64,000 nucleotides of DNA from Camarhynchus parvulus (Eukaryota > Chordata > Aves > Passeriformes > Thraupidae): NCBI RefSeq assembly GCF_901933205.1, contig NC_044572.1:90548965-90612964 (forward strand), read 5' to 3'. The first letter of the stretch is position 1. Every line of letters begins with the position of its first letter. Below the pieces are notes generated by a model. It had not been told where the DNA came from. It was given only the letters and a program-made list of their open reading frames with translations, and ran no database searches. The translations under genes were made by a program, and so were the position numbers. Positions 42,501-52,699 of this stretch are shown piece by piece.

Positions 42501-45500
42501 TAACCTTACAGAGCAAATGCAAAATTAACTGAAAGGAAAAAGAACCACCTGGTGGATTACAGGCAGGACTGGGAAACCACAGAATCTGCAGTCACATTTA
42601 TCCATTTTATTTGAAAGCTGAAACAAGCTACTTTTGCAGGGGGAGAATGTCTGTTTAAGAACCTCAAGAAAGGTAGAAATTTAGCAATCATATTCCCATT
42701 TCATTGTTCCTATTACATAACAGCAATTCCAAAATCTATCAAGTAGTATTTTCCCCAGGACTTCAGAAATTATGGATTCTGATAAAAAGAAAAATCACAA
42801 TGGGTAAGCGATCAACATAAGTGGCTTGTTACAAAAAATAGTTGATTATTCATTTCACATTTAAAGTGTTCAGTGAGAAATTTCCACTACCTTTAGAGTC
42901 TATTAAACAGGAGGGAAAAAAAAGGGGCAGCACTGCAATAAACCACTAAGAAAATTTATGCAAAATTCTTGCATTCAAGGAACAACAAAGGGATGTGGCA
43001 GCACATATGACTAAGAACAGGAAATAGAGAGTGGGATAATGCCATGAAGCTCTTGAACTTTTAAAGACTGTGAAATGAATAATACAGATGTTCCAAATTG
43101 AAAACCTTTCTATCAAACAACCTGCATAACAGGGTTGAGAAATGACTCATCAAATGGGTATGAAATAATAGGGCACTAATACATACAGCTGTCAAGTTCT
43201 CTGCTTTGAGATAATGAATGAAACAGTAATTAATACTTACATGTGGAAGGAGGTGTAAGAAGGCATCTCCACTCAAGGTCCCCACAGCCAGTGCCACAAG
43301 GAAACTCAGAAGAAATTTGAAAAATACTCGATTCATCAGTGGTACCAATATAACACCCAGCAAGGAAAGAAAGCTGATGACAGAGATGGATATAAAGCCA
43401 CCAATCCAAGCTGGCAAAAAAAAAAAAAAAGTAGTAATAACAATAAGTAACAGCTGTACATGATTTTGTTTGCTTAACATTCCTGTTATCAAACACACCT
43501 GATCATTCAATTAATCAGATGTTAACAAAAGGTATGCCACAAAGATTTCTCTCTAATCTTGGTGAAGTGCCAGAAGAAAACAACACTTCTTACAACAATT
43601 AAATAGGTTTCTTGGATTTTATAACCAACATAAACATTTTTCCATTAAGCTTTGATGTTACAAAAAAAAAATGCAGCCTACCTATTTGCAGAGAAAAACT
43701 TTTTGGAGGAGTTTCAGCTTTTTCACTAGTAGCATGGACTATGCAGTACTTGCCATCGATCTGGTTAATAAGAGCTGGACAGAGATAACTAAATTCTGTA
43801 GCAGTCAACAATACCTGAGTGCCTATTCCATGAGACTGCATCAGTTTGGATGCATTGGAGCACTGTGGAAAGAGACAAGTTAGAGATTAACCAGAAGCAA
43901 AATACCACAATACATTTTAAAAGGACTGCACATCCCACATTAATTAAAATGCAGTGGCACCACATGAAAGCAGCTGTATCAACACAACTCAAAAACTGGT
44001 AACAAACCCATTTAGTAAAAAATGTACTTCCATCCCAACCCTGCCCCACAAAGCTGGTTTGAAAGTCTGGATAGATGACACGTAATTATTACTCATTCTC
44101 AGCACAAATGGGTCAGATGCTTTGATATACAAACAGAAAAAGCCTAACACTTTTCAGTCAGTTTTAAAGGCCACATAAGGAAACATTAACAAGGTCAAAT
44201 ACCCTTTTGTAGCAGTGACTGCTGTGGAACGTCTTGTGCAGAGCATGTTGTACATACACTCCCTCGAGTAAAGAGCTCCCCACTGCACAACCTACACACA
44301 GTCTCAGTGGGTTTAAAGAGCAGTAGAACTTCTGCTTCCACAGTGCAGACCACAGCAACAACTTGTGAATTCAGCACCCACCATCACATGCCACACAACA
44401 CCCACTTGGAGTTACCTGGCATAGCTGCATACATTAAGATCCTACTTGCTTTTCAAAGCCTTTAATGGAAAAGCAACTGACTGTTTAAGAAAAATGTCTA
44501 CAACACAACTATACTCGTTATCAGTGCTAATTTTATACTATTTTGAAGTAACATGTGACATTTTGCCACAATCTTTTTCAGAGCTATTTACATAGTTGCT
44601 AGATGGGGAGGGAAGGTGTTAGAGGAGGACGGTTCTACACTATCACAGTGCGAGACAGCTTTGATAAGAATCACAGTACCTTAACTTGATTTTTCTACTT
44701 TCACTCCATTAATAGGAAAACAAGACAGATTCCTGACCTAAGGCAGAACTGCAAGTTTAAAACTGTAGATGTTTTTCAGGTTTAGTAACAGTTAAATATA
44801 TCAGTAATAAATGCATTAAACCAAGTGTACGTTTATATTTTTCCTCTGAGCCTGTGAACATTACACCATATTCCCTCAAAATGTTAAGTTCCAAGGCAAG
44901 TTGTTTGCATGTGTTTGGCTCTGGGTATTGTTACACCACAAAACTTGCACCCAGGTAAACAATAAGCACCTGAAAAATAAGCTATGACAACATTCCTGGT
45001 TGATCTGGATTCCTGAGAATACAACAGAACCGGCCTCACCTCTTGAGTGTTCTGTTTTTTCAGCTTAGAATAGAGGTAGCTCCCTCTCTCCAGCTCCTTG
45101 GGAGAAGCACGAGTCTCATTTGCCTTTGTGGCACCCAGCCAGGTGCCATTGCGGCCCCCTGTGACATTAAGGGCACCAGGGCCAGCAGCACCCACTCGAA
45201 CAACTGCCTTGGCTTCCCCGGGCTGCACATCCTGGAGCTCGGCGTGGCCGCCCGCAGCAGTGACGACGGATGCCGGGATCTCATGGAGCGCGTTCTTGCT
45301 GCGCACAAAGTTCTGCTGCCGCTCCACACCCTCGGCCTTGTGCGGCTCCTTCCCGTGGCTGCTCCTGCGGTCTTTGCCAGCATCAGACTCGTGGCTTGGA
45401 CAAGCAGTCTTCTCAGAGCCTTTACTCAATGAAACGTGATTATGATGAGAGTGATGGTCATGGTCATGGTTGTGATGGTCGTGATTGTGGTCATGATCAT

Positions 45501-45813
45501 GATTGTGGTCATGATCGTGGTCATGATCGTGGCTTATTTTAATCCTTTTCATTTTATCTATACCTATGTTCTGCAGCAGTTTTCTAAACCCATCAATTGA
45601 CAGAGAGTTGTTTTCTCCATAACGATTAAAAAGTTCTTGAAGGTGCAACTTCTGTATCAGTCCTGCCAAGTCAGTATTAACACCCACTGTCTTTTCGGGA
45701 AAAGCTCTCTCTGATGTGTGCACAACAGTAGCCGTCTCCACTCCATGGTGATAACTTTCACAGAGCAGTATGGAAAACAATACAAGGAAAATAACTGATA
45801 CCGTACTCTCCAT
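30522..45813 (-). CDS. SLC39A6: Zinc transporter ZIP6 (LIV-1), complete, 9 coding exons, 735 aa
   Basis: Plasma-membrane zinc importer of the LIV-1 subfamily of ZIP proteins; ZIP6 is known to pair with ZIP10. Coding exons on the minus strand: 45040-45813, 43682-43862, 43241-43410, 41772-41981, 40123-40192, 38486-38863, 33183-33263, 30781(30780)-30970 and 30522-30674. With the donor at 30780 the total is 2208 nt. Features in order: signal peptide (residues 1-20); ectodomain with [12 protein letters not shown] and a His/Asp/Asn tract (95-126); LIV-1 motif CPALINQ (286-292); TM1-2 in 319-375; TM3 around 416-435; His-rich loop (533-558); TM4 motif [10 protein letters not shown] (586-595); TM5 metalloprotease-like CHELPHELG (614-622); TM6-8 ending [10 protein letters not shown]. 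The ZIP metal-site residues are intact. Human ZIP6 is 755 aa. The start is supported by the signal peptide and by a 5' UTR acceptor at 45842. ABITRAM follows on the same strand. Confidence 0.98.
31212..31690 (-). mobile_element. CR1 LINE 3' fragment in SLC39A6 intron
   Basis: The + strand reads AATCACAGAACATCCTG, then AATTGGAAAGGACCCATAAG and a long CR1-type tail. Later blocks include CTTGAACACTCTGCCTTGG, GTTCCAGTGCCCAAACACCC and CTCAGTCTCCTCCAGGCTGA. This is the reverse complement of a CR1 3' end, about 480 bp and 5'-truncated, in the intron between 33183 and 30970. Its orientation is the same as the gene. Confidence 0.9.
34600..36390 (+). mobile_element. Old, long CR1 LINE body (ORF1 to reverse-transcriptase region)
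   Basis: Decayed CR1 coding sequence, antisense to SLC39A6 in the intron 33264-38485. Near 34615-34765 it resembles the CR1 first-ORF region (AGGAGATTCCCTCCCATGC ... GAAGGATGCTGTGGAGACACC). Near 35900-36385 it resembles the reverse-transcriptase region (AACATTATTCCCATCTTTAAG, CAGTATCTTCACTAATTATCTGG, CTTATGAAGTTCAAAG). All frames are broken by stops. The middle part and the exact left edge are uncertain, and similar-looking sequence may begin near 34.2 kb. Confidence 0.6.
38595..38672 (-). repeat. CAC/CAT codon-rich tract coding the SLC39A6 cytosolic His loop
   Basis: On the minus strand this codes residues 533-558 (runs of four and five His, then HPHSHSQ) in the large loop between TM3 and TM4. 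The tract is the presumed zinc-binding cytosolic loop of LIV-1 transporters. On the + strand it appears as GATGGTGGTGGTG triplets, a simple-sequence stretch liable to length change. Confidence 0.85.
40953..41020 (+). mobile_element. Short CR1 3'-terminal fragment
   Basis: GGATTGGTTGGAACCAGATG, then ACCTTTAAGATACCTTCCAACTC-like sequence ending CCATGATTCTGTTCTGT, matches the last 65-70 bp of a CR1 element in + orientation. It lies in the SLC39A6 intron between the exons ending at 41772 and starting at 40192. Confidence 0.75.
45436..45531 (-). repeat. His-Asp/His-Asn codon repeat in SLC39A6 exon 1
   Basis: Codes residues 95-126, mostly alternating CAT/CAC and GAT/GAC/AAT codons, ending HSHHNH. 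The hexamer-like periodicity (GGTCATGATCAT on the + strand) makes it an internal tandem repeat. The corresponding human tract is longer and Ser/Glu-rich (HHSDHEHH type), so the array has evolved by repeat turnover while remaining histidine-dense. Confidence 0.9.
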
Positions 45814-45842
45814 TGCAGTTCCTTTTCAGCAGTAAAAATAAT

Positions 45843-47164
45843 CTGGAAAAAGAGGAAAATTTAAATAGCTTGCACAAAACCAATCAACATTATCCTCTGT
45901 AACACACAATCATAATTTGCTTAAACAAAAAAAACACCACAACAAACAAAACCAAACCCTGCTCAAAGTACCAATGCAGCAAGAGACATTTAAATTTCTT
46001 ACACATTCAGCACTTCTCCCAGATGTGTTGCCTCGGGCACAGAAGAAGCTGAAAACCACAGTGAGGTCACTGGCCATGAACACCTCTCCAGGTGCCAGCT
46101 TGCCTTTGTTCAGCTCTGCCTGAGTCACTGCTAACAGGAGAGCCAAGGGTGCACCAACTAAGTTCTAGGTTAGGGTTTTCTCCTGCTTAAAAGAAGCCCT
46201 GCAATTTCTGTCTGAGCAATGAATAAGTCATATAAATTACACACTCCTGCTTAAAAATCGAAATTCCCAACCCTTCATCACTGGATTTTTCAGAGGTTTT
46301 GGCAAACTGGCTGGGCGAGTGTTTCCAGCATCCCACAAAAATTTGGCTTTTTATGCTGTCACGTTCTGCCTTTGTTTTAACATTAGTGTGGCACGGCTTC
46401 TTTCACTAGACAGGCTTTCACTTGTCCCATTGGTGCGGACCAGATGCTCACAAGTGTGAGTGTTTGTGTGTTTCATTCCACAAATACTCCAGCAGGGCTG
46501 CGAATTGACTGCTATGGAGACTGCATGCAGGGCTATGCTGCCTCAGCCCTTTTCCAGGGCGATGAGGAGAACCTCCGTTTCCAAAAATATTAGTCAGCCT
46601 GGAAAACCCCATTACCGCCGCCGGAAAGAGACGAGGGGATCTCATCATTGCCCATAAGTAACTGAAGGAGGAATGCCATAAGGATGGATCCGGCTCTTCC
46701 CGGCGGTGCCCAGCAGTGGGACAAGAGGCAACGCAGAGAAACTGATGCACATGGAGTGGCCTCGGAATATGAGGAAGCACTTTACTGTGCGGGTGACCGA
46801 GCACTGGAACAGACTGTCAAGAGAGGGTGTGGAGTCTCCCTCACTGGAGAAATGGAACACAGGAGTTCAAGAACCGTCTGGGCGCAATCCTGCGCCACGT
46901 GCTCTGGGACGACCCTCCTGGTGCAGCGCGGCTGGACAGACGTTCCACCCTGGTCCCTCCCAACCTGTCCCACCCCACGACTCTGTGACCCGCAGGAGCC
47001 GCTCAGCCCCCACGGCCCCGCGGCACCGGCGGAGCCGGCCCCGGCCGCCCGCGCTGCCCTGAGCGCGGCGGCTGCGGCGGGGCCCGGGCCCGGCACACAC
47101 CGCCCCACGAGAGGCCGCCGCCGCAGGAGGGGTGAGGAGGGGGAGGAAAAGCAGCCCGAGTTAC
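45843..47164 (-). other. SLC39A6 intron 1 (5' UTR intron, inferred)
   Basis: The acceptor TTTTTCCAG precedes the 5' UTR part of the first coding exon, whose first base is 45842. The best upstream donor is GGCAGAG|GTAACTC, with the exon ending at 47165. The intron contains the CR1 copy at 46594-46989. Inferred from splice signals only; an RNA read across 47165/45842 would settle it. Confidence 0.55.
46594..46989 (+). mobile_element. CR1 LINE 3' fragment antisense in SLC39A6 intron 1
   Basis: Sense-strand CR1 tail. Markers are GGGGATCTCATCATTGCCCA, CGGCTCTTCCCGGCGGTGCC, AGTGGGACAAGAGGCAACG, GGTGACCGAGCACTGGAAC, GAGGGTGTGGAGTCTCCCTC and a short 3' end CTCTGTGAC. It is about 400 bp, 5'-truncated and CpG-rich for a CR1, and it abuts the SLC39A6 CpG island. 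Long open frames here (for example 46684-47496) come from this element plus the island. Confidence 0.88.
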
Positions 47165-47420
47165 CTCTGCCGCCGCCGGGCCGGGCTCAGCCGCACGACC
47201 GCCGCTGCCCGCCCGCGCCGGCCGCGCCGCGCCCCTTCCCTTCGCTTCCCTTCCTTTTCCGGGTACGGCGGCTCCAGCGGGGCGGGGCCGCCTCACGTGG
47301 GGCCCGAGCGGCCGCGGCCTCGACAGAGCCGCCCCCGGAGCCTGCCAGGGGTGTCCCGCGTCTCCTGTCCGCCGCCTGGGCCGGGGGCAGAGCCAGCAGC
47401 AAGGAGGAAGTGGCCTGGGA
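46990..47420. promoter_or_regulatory. SLC39A6: CpG island and probable SLC39A6 promoter
   Basis: A dense CpG block contains the inferred first noncoding exon, which ends at 47165. Visible sites are a GC box GGGGCGGGGCC at 47279-47289, an E-box CACGTG in TCACGTGG context at 47294-47299, and an ETS-like CCGGAAAAGGAA on the minus strand at 47251-47262. There is no TATA box. In mammals this island also drives ELP2 divergently. No ELP2-like first exon is recognisable on the + strand to the right. Confidence 0.65.
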
Positions 47421-50400
47421 GGAAGGCTGGATCCCGAGAGGCTCTCTGTTTCAGAAATCACTGACGTTTGGGTTTAGGGTTTCGCGAGAGGTGTGAATAA
47501 TCCCCAAAGGGTTGAAAGGATGAGGGTCAGAGAGGTCTTTTCCTCCCAGAAAACGCGAGTCATTCAGGGCTGGCCGCGTTGGTTTGGGTGATGGCGCTGG
47601 GGGTGGTAGTATTCCCTGTGGGCTTGGAAAGGGTTTTGTGCAAGGATTCCCGGTCTTAACAAGAGTACGTGTGTGGGCAAGCCAGGGCCGGAATCGGGCT
47701 GGCTGGTTGTGAGCCAAGGGTGCGGGTAAATGGCGAGGGATGTCGGGTTTCCACGGCATCCACAGGCCCTTTGCGGTGAGCGCTGTTTGCTCAAAGCTGT
47801 CATTATAATTAATGATCTGGCAGAAGAATCACTCTGTGCACGAGTGGACAAAGAGACAGTAAGAAAGGACTGAGACACCATGGAGAAAGGCTTGAAACTT
47901 GCTAAAAACATGTTGCTTTCTTCTGAAAAAACATACTGAATTTTTCAAGTGTTGCTTTGCTGTACCACTTAACTGGTCATGAGCGCTTCACCACCCTGAG
48001 TCCCAGGCACAGACTCTCTTACACTTCCTGTTTCTTTCTCCAACATTTCCAGAGTTTTTCTCTCTATCACCACATGATTAATATTGCTGGTAAAGTGGGT
48101 GCAGTTGCGCTTACCTGTGCCCACTGCCTCTGAATTTGGCCTCTCTTGTGTGATCAGTTGCCAAGGTTTTTCAGCTTGCTAGAGTGTGAAGGCAGCACTG
48201 AATCCTGCCCTGGTGTCTGGCTTTACTGATGACTTCTGAATGTTATGACAGTGACTTAAACTTAACATCCAAACCATTCTCAGCCATTTTTCTCCTGCTG
48301 CCTGCACTCCTGACAGTGCCACCTTGCTCACCAGTCAGGAGGTGACAGATGTCTCCTCTTCATGTCTAATACCTCCCACTCGCTGACTGAATTAAACCTC
48401 TTTGTTCGTGAGTTCAGCTGACTGAAGGACAGAAGGGAAGTATGCGTTGTGAACAACTTCAGAAATAGAGAGCAACACATCAGAAGGTTATGGATTTGTT
48501 CCATGCACTTGCTTTTGAAGTATTGAAAAAAATTCTGTGTCATTCAACCCTACTCTTTTTTTATTTTCCCTGAAGGAAGAGAGGGAGGCTATAAATGCAG
48601 GAGTGAGTAGGGTTTGTGTGTTTAGATTTTTTTGTTTAATGCTAATTCATTTTGCATGAATACTATTTAACAGATGCCTTTCTATTATTTCGGTTAAACA
48701 ACATTTATGCCTAAGATGCTAATGTTAGGCATTTTGTTGTGGATTGTTTTTCTTTTTTTAATCTTTTGAAATTACAGCTGCTGCATGATGCCGCCTCTTT
48801 TTCTAGCCTCTTGAATGCATGGACTGTTTCTGTTTCACTGTGTCAAATCTGGAGTTTCCCCTCACAGCTTGTCAAGGTCATTTGCAAACCTAAGTGTTGG
48901 AGCTTGGGTCACACAGAACAAATCTTTAGAGCTCTTTACCTTCTTTATTTAATTTGAATAGTTAACATCCATCAACTAGGCAAAAAAAAAAAATCCATTA
49001 CAGTAATTACAATTCACCTAAAACACTTATTTGCAGTTAAACTTGAGGTCAGGTCTATTTTACCTGAACTGATCCCAGTATGTTTATCTTATGGTAAAAT
49101 TAAAGTACTTTAATAATTTTTCCCATTCTGTTATTTAGTGTTTTAGACTGAATACATATCCAGCCGTGGGCTCTGGAGTAGTTACATTGTGATTACATAA
49201 AACAAAGGTCTTGGTGACCCTTGTGGATGGCTTAATGCATGTAAAAAATCTCTCAGCCCTGTGGACAAATGGGAAGCATTAATTAGAGAGTTGGTGGAGA
49301 GCAAACCAGGCAGCAGCTTGATTGCTGTCTTAGTCCATCAAGAAACTGCATCTTAGTATAGCCTGTAGCTCCAGGCCCCTGTTACAATACAGGTACGTTT
49401 GGAATTGAAATTATCATCTTCATTGGGATTTTTGGGGGTTTTTTGTTTGTTTGTTTGTTTGTTTTCAGGAGGTGTCAGCCTTTAAGCATGGATGAAGAAG
49501 AAGAAGATGGAAGTGGAAAAGCTTGTGCAATAATACCAAATGTTTAACTGATGTGATTCGTGTTGTCCAAAAATGTCTTGATTGCTGTGCTGAGTGTGTG
49601 CCAGTGCAAATGCCTCAAGACTTACCAGTTAGGAAGCATTAAGGAGCTGGCTCTTGGTGCAGTTCCAGTCTCTTAGCAAGGCTTTATCACAGCTGTCTTG
49701 TGTGAGCTCAACATTATGCACTTAGTGGAGGTGATGATAGGGAAGTGGGCCTGAGCATGATGTTGGGAACCCCCCTTAAGTGGCCCTTCTAAGCTTCTAC
49801 CCCTAAAAGTTTCTTGAGATTTTGAAAGTTTTTTATTTCCTTGCCTTTTAAATTTTTTATGGAGAACAGCTATGTGATTAGAGATATTAAATGTTTTATA
49901 AAATAAATAAAAACCCTGAAAGTTAAAAATTTGGTTTTAGTTTAAACTGCAAAGTTGTTAGCATAAAATTTCTGGACAGCTGAAACCTCACACAAAACTC
50001 CCATCTCTTTATTTAAAATCTCCAGTAATCCTTTTGTTCTATTAACAACACTTTACCATTGTAAAGAAATCCCTGAATCAGGAATTCCTTGTTAGTGTTC
50101 TAATAGGTTCCTCTTTTCAGTACTATGTTGAACAACTAGTTGGCAATTGCATATTTGATGTTATTGTATTCTAAGCCCTAAAGGTACATTTTAATGTAGC
50201 AATGCCCTTTGTTTGTTTGTGTGTGTGTTCTATGGTGGTTTTCAAAATCCTTAGAATTCTGTTTGGAAAAAACAAAATTGGTTTTGCTGGTCATGTCTCC
50301 CAAATGGCTACAGATTTTCTGCAACCTAGAAGCTGAGCTTTGGAAGGGAGTTTTGGTTTCTTTTGTTTTTATTTTGGTTTTTTAATTAGCATAAATAACA

Positions 50401-51260
50401 TAACTGTAATTTCTTAAGTAAAAAAATATATGAATATATGGCAGTACAAAATTCCTTGTGTAAGAATCTCCATGACCTTCCTCTGTGCTCCTGCCTTTCT
50501 TTAGAGGCTCATTCTCATGTCAATAATTTCTTTTTCTGAAGACTCTCTGAAACAGAGAGGTTTTAGCTGAAGAAATAATTATCTGGAAGCTTCACAGCAA
50601 GAGCATTGGATCCTTTTGTGCTGTGCTCAGCTGCACAGATGTCTGGGGAAGCACTAACTGCCAGGGTGGGGCTCTGACTTGTATCATACATTTTCTTACA
50701 AATCATGGCTATAGGCATGACCTGCTTGCAAATAATTTATGAAGAATAAGCCCTGAAATGATGGAAATAGTAAAGCATAGAAATAAAATACTAAAATTAG
50801 GCTATTTCCCCTTGCAGAGGATCTTTTGCCTTTAGCCTGATCTGTCAGTTATTGAAGTCTGGAAAAACTCCCTAGGGATTTGAACATATGATCACAGATA
50901 CTTATAAACCAAATTTATTGCAGTTGGGGTCTGCTGCAATTTTTGTATTCAGAAATTTTGATTATATTTTGTGTTCTTCAATGCTTATGATGCATGTAGA
51001 ATATCAATATTTAAAGTAATTTGTAAACTGTTGAAAATAATTTGTAAACTGTTAAGCTGTGCTTGATAAAGACACAGAAAAGTGTCTTTGCATAAGCTGT
51101 ATGTGGGCTTATCAGAGGCTCATTGCCATGAGCACAGAGGAGCAGTGACTTGAGGGGAAAGTCCAGTGACCAAGTCACTGGGTAAGCATGAGGGAAATGC
51201 CCTGATCTGCGTATAGCACTGTCAGAGGGATCAAGTGTGAAATTCACCAGACAACTTAAA
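47421..51260. other. Intergenic sequence without recognised gene
   Basis: No conserved exon was recognised on either strand. It holds a (TTTG)n microsatellite at about 49440-49465. A short purine-rich reading frame follows (MDEEEEDGSGK..., about 49489-49547) after a splice-acceptor-like TTTTCAG, and it ends after about 19 codons. A small tandem duplication of AATTTGTAAACTGTT lies at about 51018-51053. Composition is ordinary AT-rich intergenic DNA. Confidence 0.5.
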
Positions 51261-51586
51261 GGAAGAAGCTGGCTGGATCATTACAGACATCCCATCACCC
51301 TGAAAGGGACATTGAAGCCATTATGGGATGCAGGGACAGATTCTTGGAATTATGCAAGGCTTAATATAAAGTGTTTAGGAGAAGGACTAAGGTGGGTAGA
51401 AGGAGGACCAAGGTGATTTGAGAAGGGACAAAGACGAGATAGGGAAGAGATGGCAATAAAGGCCAGTTGCAAGGCTGCTGGTAAGTAGTTTAACATGGTC
51501 TGCTGCTTTCCCAGCCTTGTTACTGAACTCCATTGGTAACTTTGTGGATGAGGGTCTGTCTGTTCTGTGTGGGTGGATAAGTAAGT

Positions 51587-52125
51587 GCCAGTGGCTGGAG
51601 AGGACACCAGGAGTTTCAGGGGCCCTTGTTTGTTATACCAGCAGCTGGAAAGCAAATGTGTGGAGGTCTGAGTGCCAGCAGCTGGACAGGTGGCCATAAG
51701 TATGTCATAGGTGTCAGTGTGCTGAAGTGACAGCAACTGGAAAGACTGGAGTGTATGCATATTGTGTGGGTGTAATTAATTACTAATGAACATTAAGGTG
51801 GAGGTCCAAGCCAGCTGTTGGAAGGACCCATGGAATTAGGGGATGAGGCTGTGAGAGAGCCTGTTTGTACCTTGCCTGTTTAAGGCAAGTGTCAGGCCAG
51901 GGGATTGGGAAACTGGGTACAGATTGGCTAAGCCCAGAGAGAGCCACAGTGTGTGTGTCAGTGTGTGTGCAAATGTGCACATGCTCCAGTGGGTCTGGGA
52001 GCCAGCAGCCTGTGTGGCTACAGGCCTCAGGGGCTTTTGTGTCCAGGTGCCAGCAACTGGAGACACCAGAAGATCAGGCAGCCAGTAACCAGACAGATGG
52101 AGTGTCTAAGAGCAGCTGCTGGAGG
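51587..52125 (+). repeat. Degenerate array of GCCAGCAGCTGGA-type motifs
   Basis: Variants of a 13-14 bp core, (G/A)CCAGCAGCTGGA, recur at 51587, 51637, 51674, 51729, 51810, 52049 and about 52109, at irregular 37-80 bp steps early on. They are often followed by an (A/G)GAC...CAG...GTGTCT-like segment. TG-rich microsatellite (51949-51970) lies in the middle. An AATAAA in GGCAATAAAGGCC upstream (about 51453) could suggest an LTR-derived repeat, but no TG...CA boundaries or flanking duplication were found. The family is not identified. The long open frame 51865-52581 is a by-product. Confidence 0.5.
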
Positions 52126-52699
52126 GATCTGTACTATATCCATGTGTACATTCCTTGCTCACAGGCTTTCATCCTAATCAACCAGATGGCGAAACAGGAT
52201 GTGGGTGCCAGTACTGTTGGTGATTGCACGAGGACTGTGTTTTGGTCTGTGTATCTGTGTAACTGGCTCTGTGTGGGTACAGTGCATCTCCACCTTTTTT
52301 TGAGAAGACCTGCTCAGCCTCACTGCTGTGGGAACCAAGTGGCAACAGCCTGGTCTCTACTGGGTAATTGTTGTTGTTTGGGTATTGTGGTGGCATTAGA
52401 TCTCAGATGCAGAAAGGCTGAGTTTTCAGGAAAAGAGTGTAAGCAGCAGCAAAGTATACCAGAAAAAAATATGGAGAAAATTATTAAGAAAAAAAAATAC
52501 ATAAACACTCTAGAGAAACCTATTCAGAATTGCAGAAAAATGTACTTTGTTATATATACACAGTACAATAATATGCAATAATTTTGTACATTCTTGTAGG
52601 TGCTATTGACTGAAAGATGCTGAAGGAAGAGAGAAAAAGCATTTATTCATGCATGGCTTGCTTCTCAGTAGCGTAAGTTATTATGTATCTTCACAGGAG

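Noticed and set aside
45043..45542. + strand open frames opposite SLC39A6 exon 1
   Set aside because: Antisense shadows of the GC-rich and His-repeat coding sequence.
46684..47496. 270-codon open frame on the + strand and overlapping minus frames
   Set aside because: Made of a CR1 fragment fused to the SLC39A6 CpG island; no homologous protein is recognisable.
49465..49550. Acceptor-like TTTTCAG followed by a short acidic frame (MDEEEEDGSGK...)
   Set aside because: The acceptor is produced by a (TTTG)n microsatellite and the frame stops after about 19 codons; no second exon found.
51865..52581. 238-codon open frame
   Set aside because: It runs through the TG microsatellite and the GCCAGCAGCTGGA repeat array; the sequence looks low-complexity and has no family motif.
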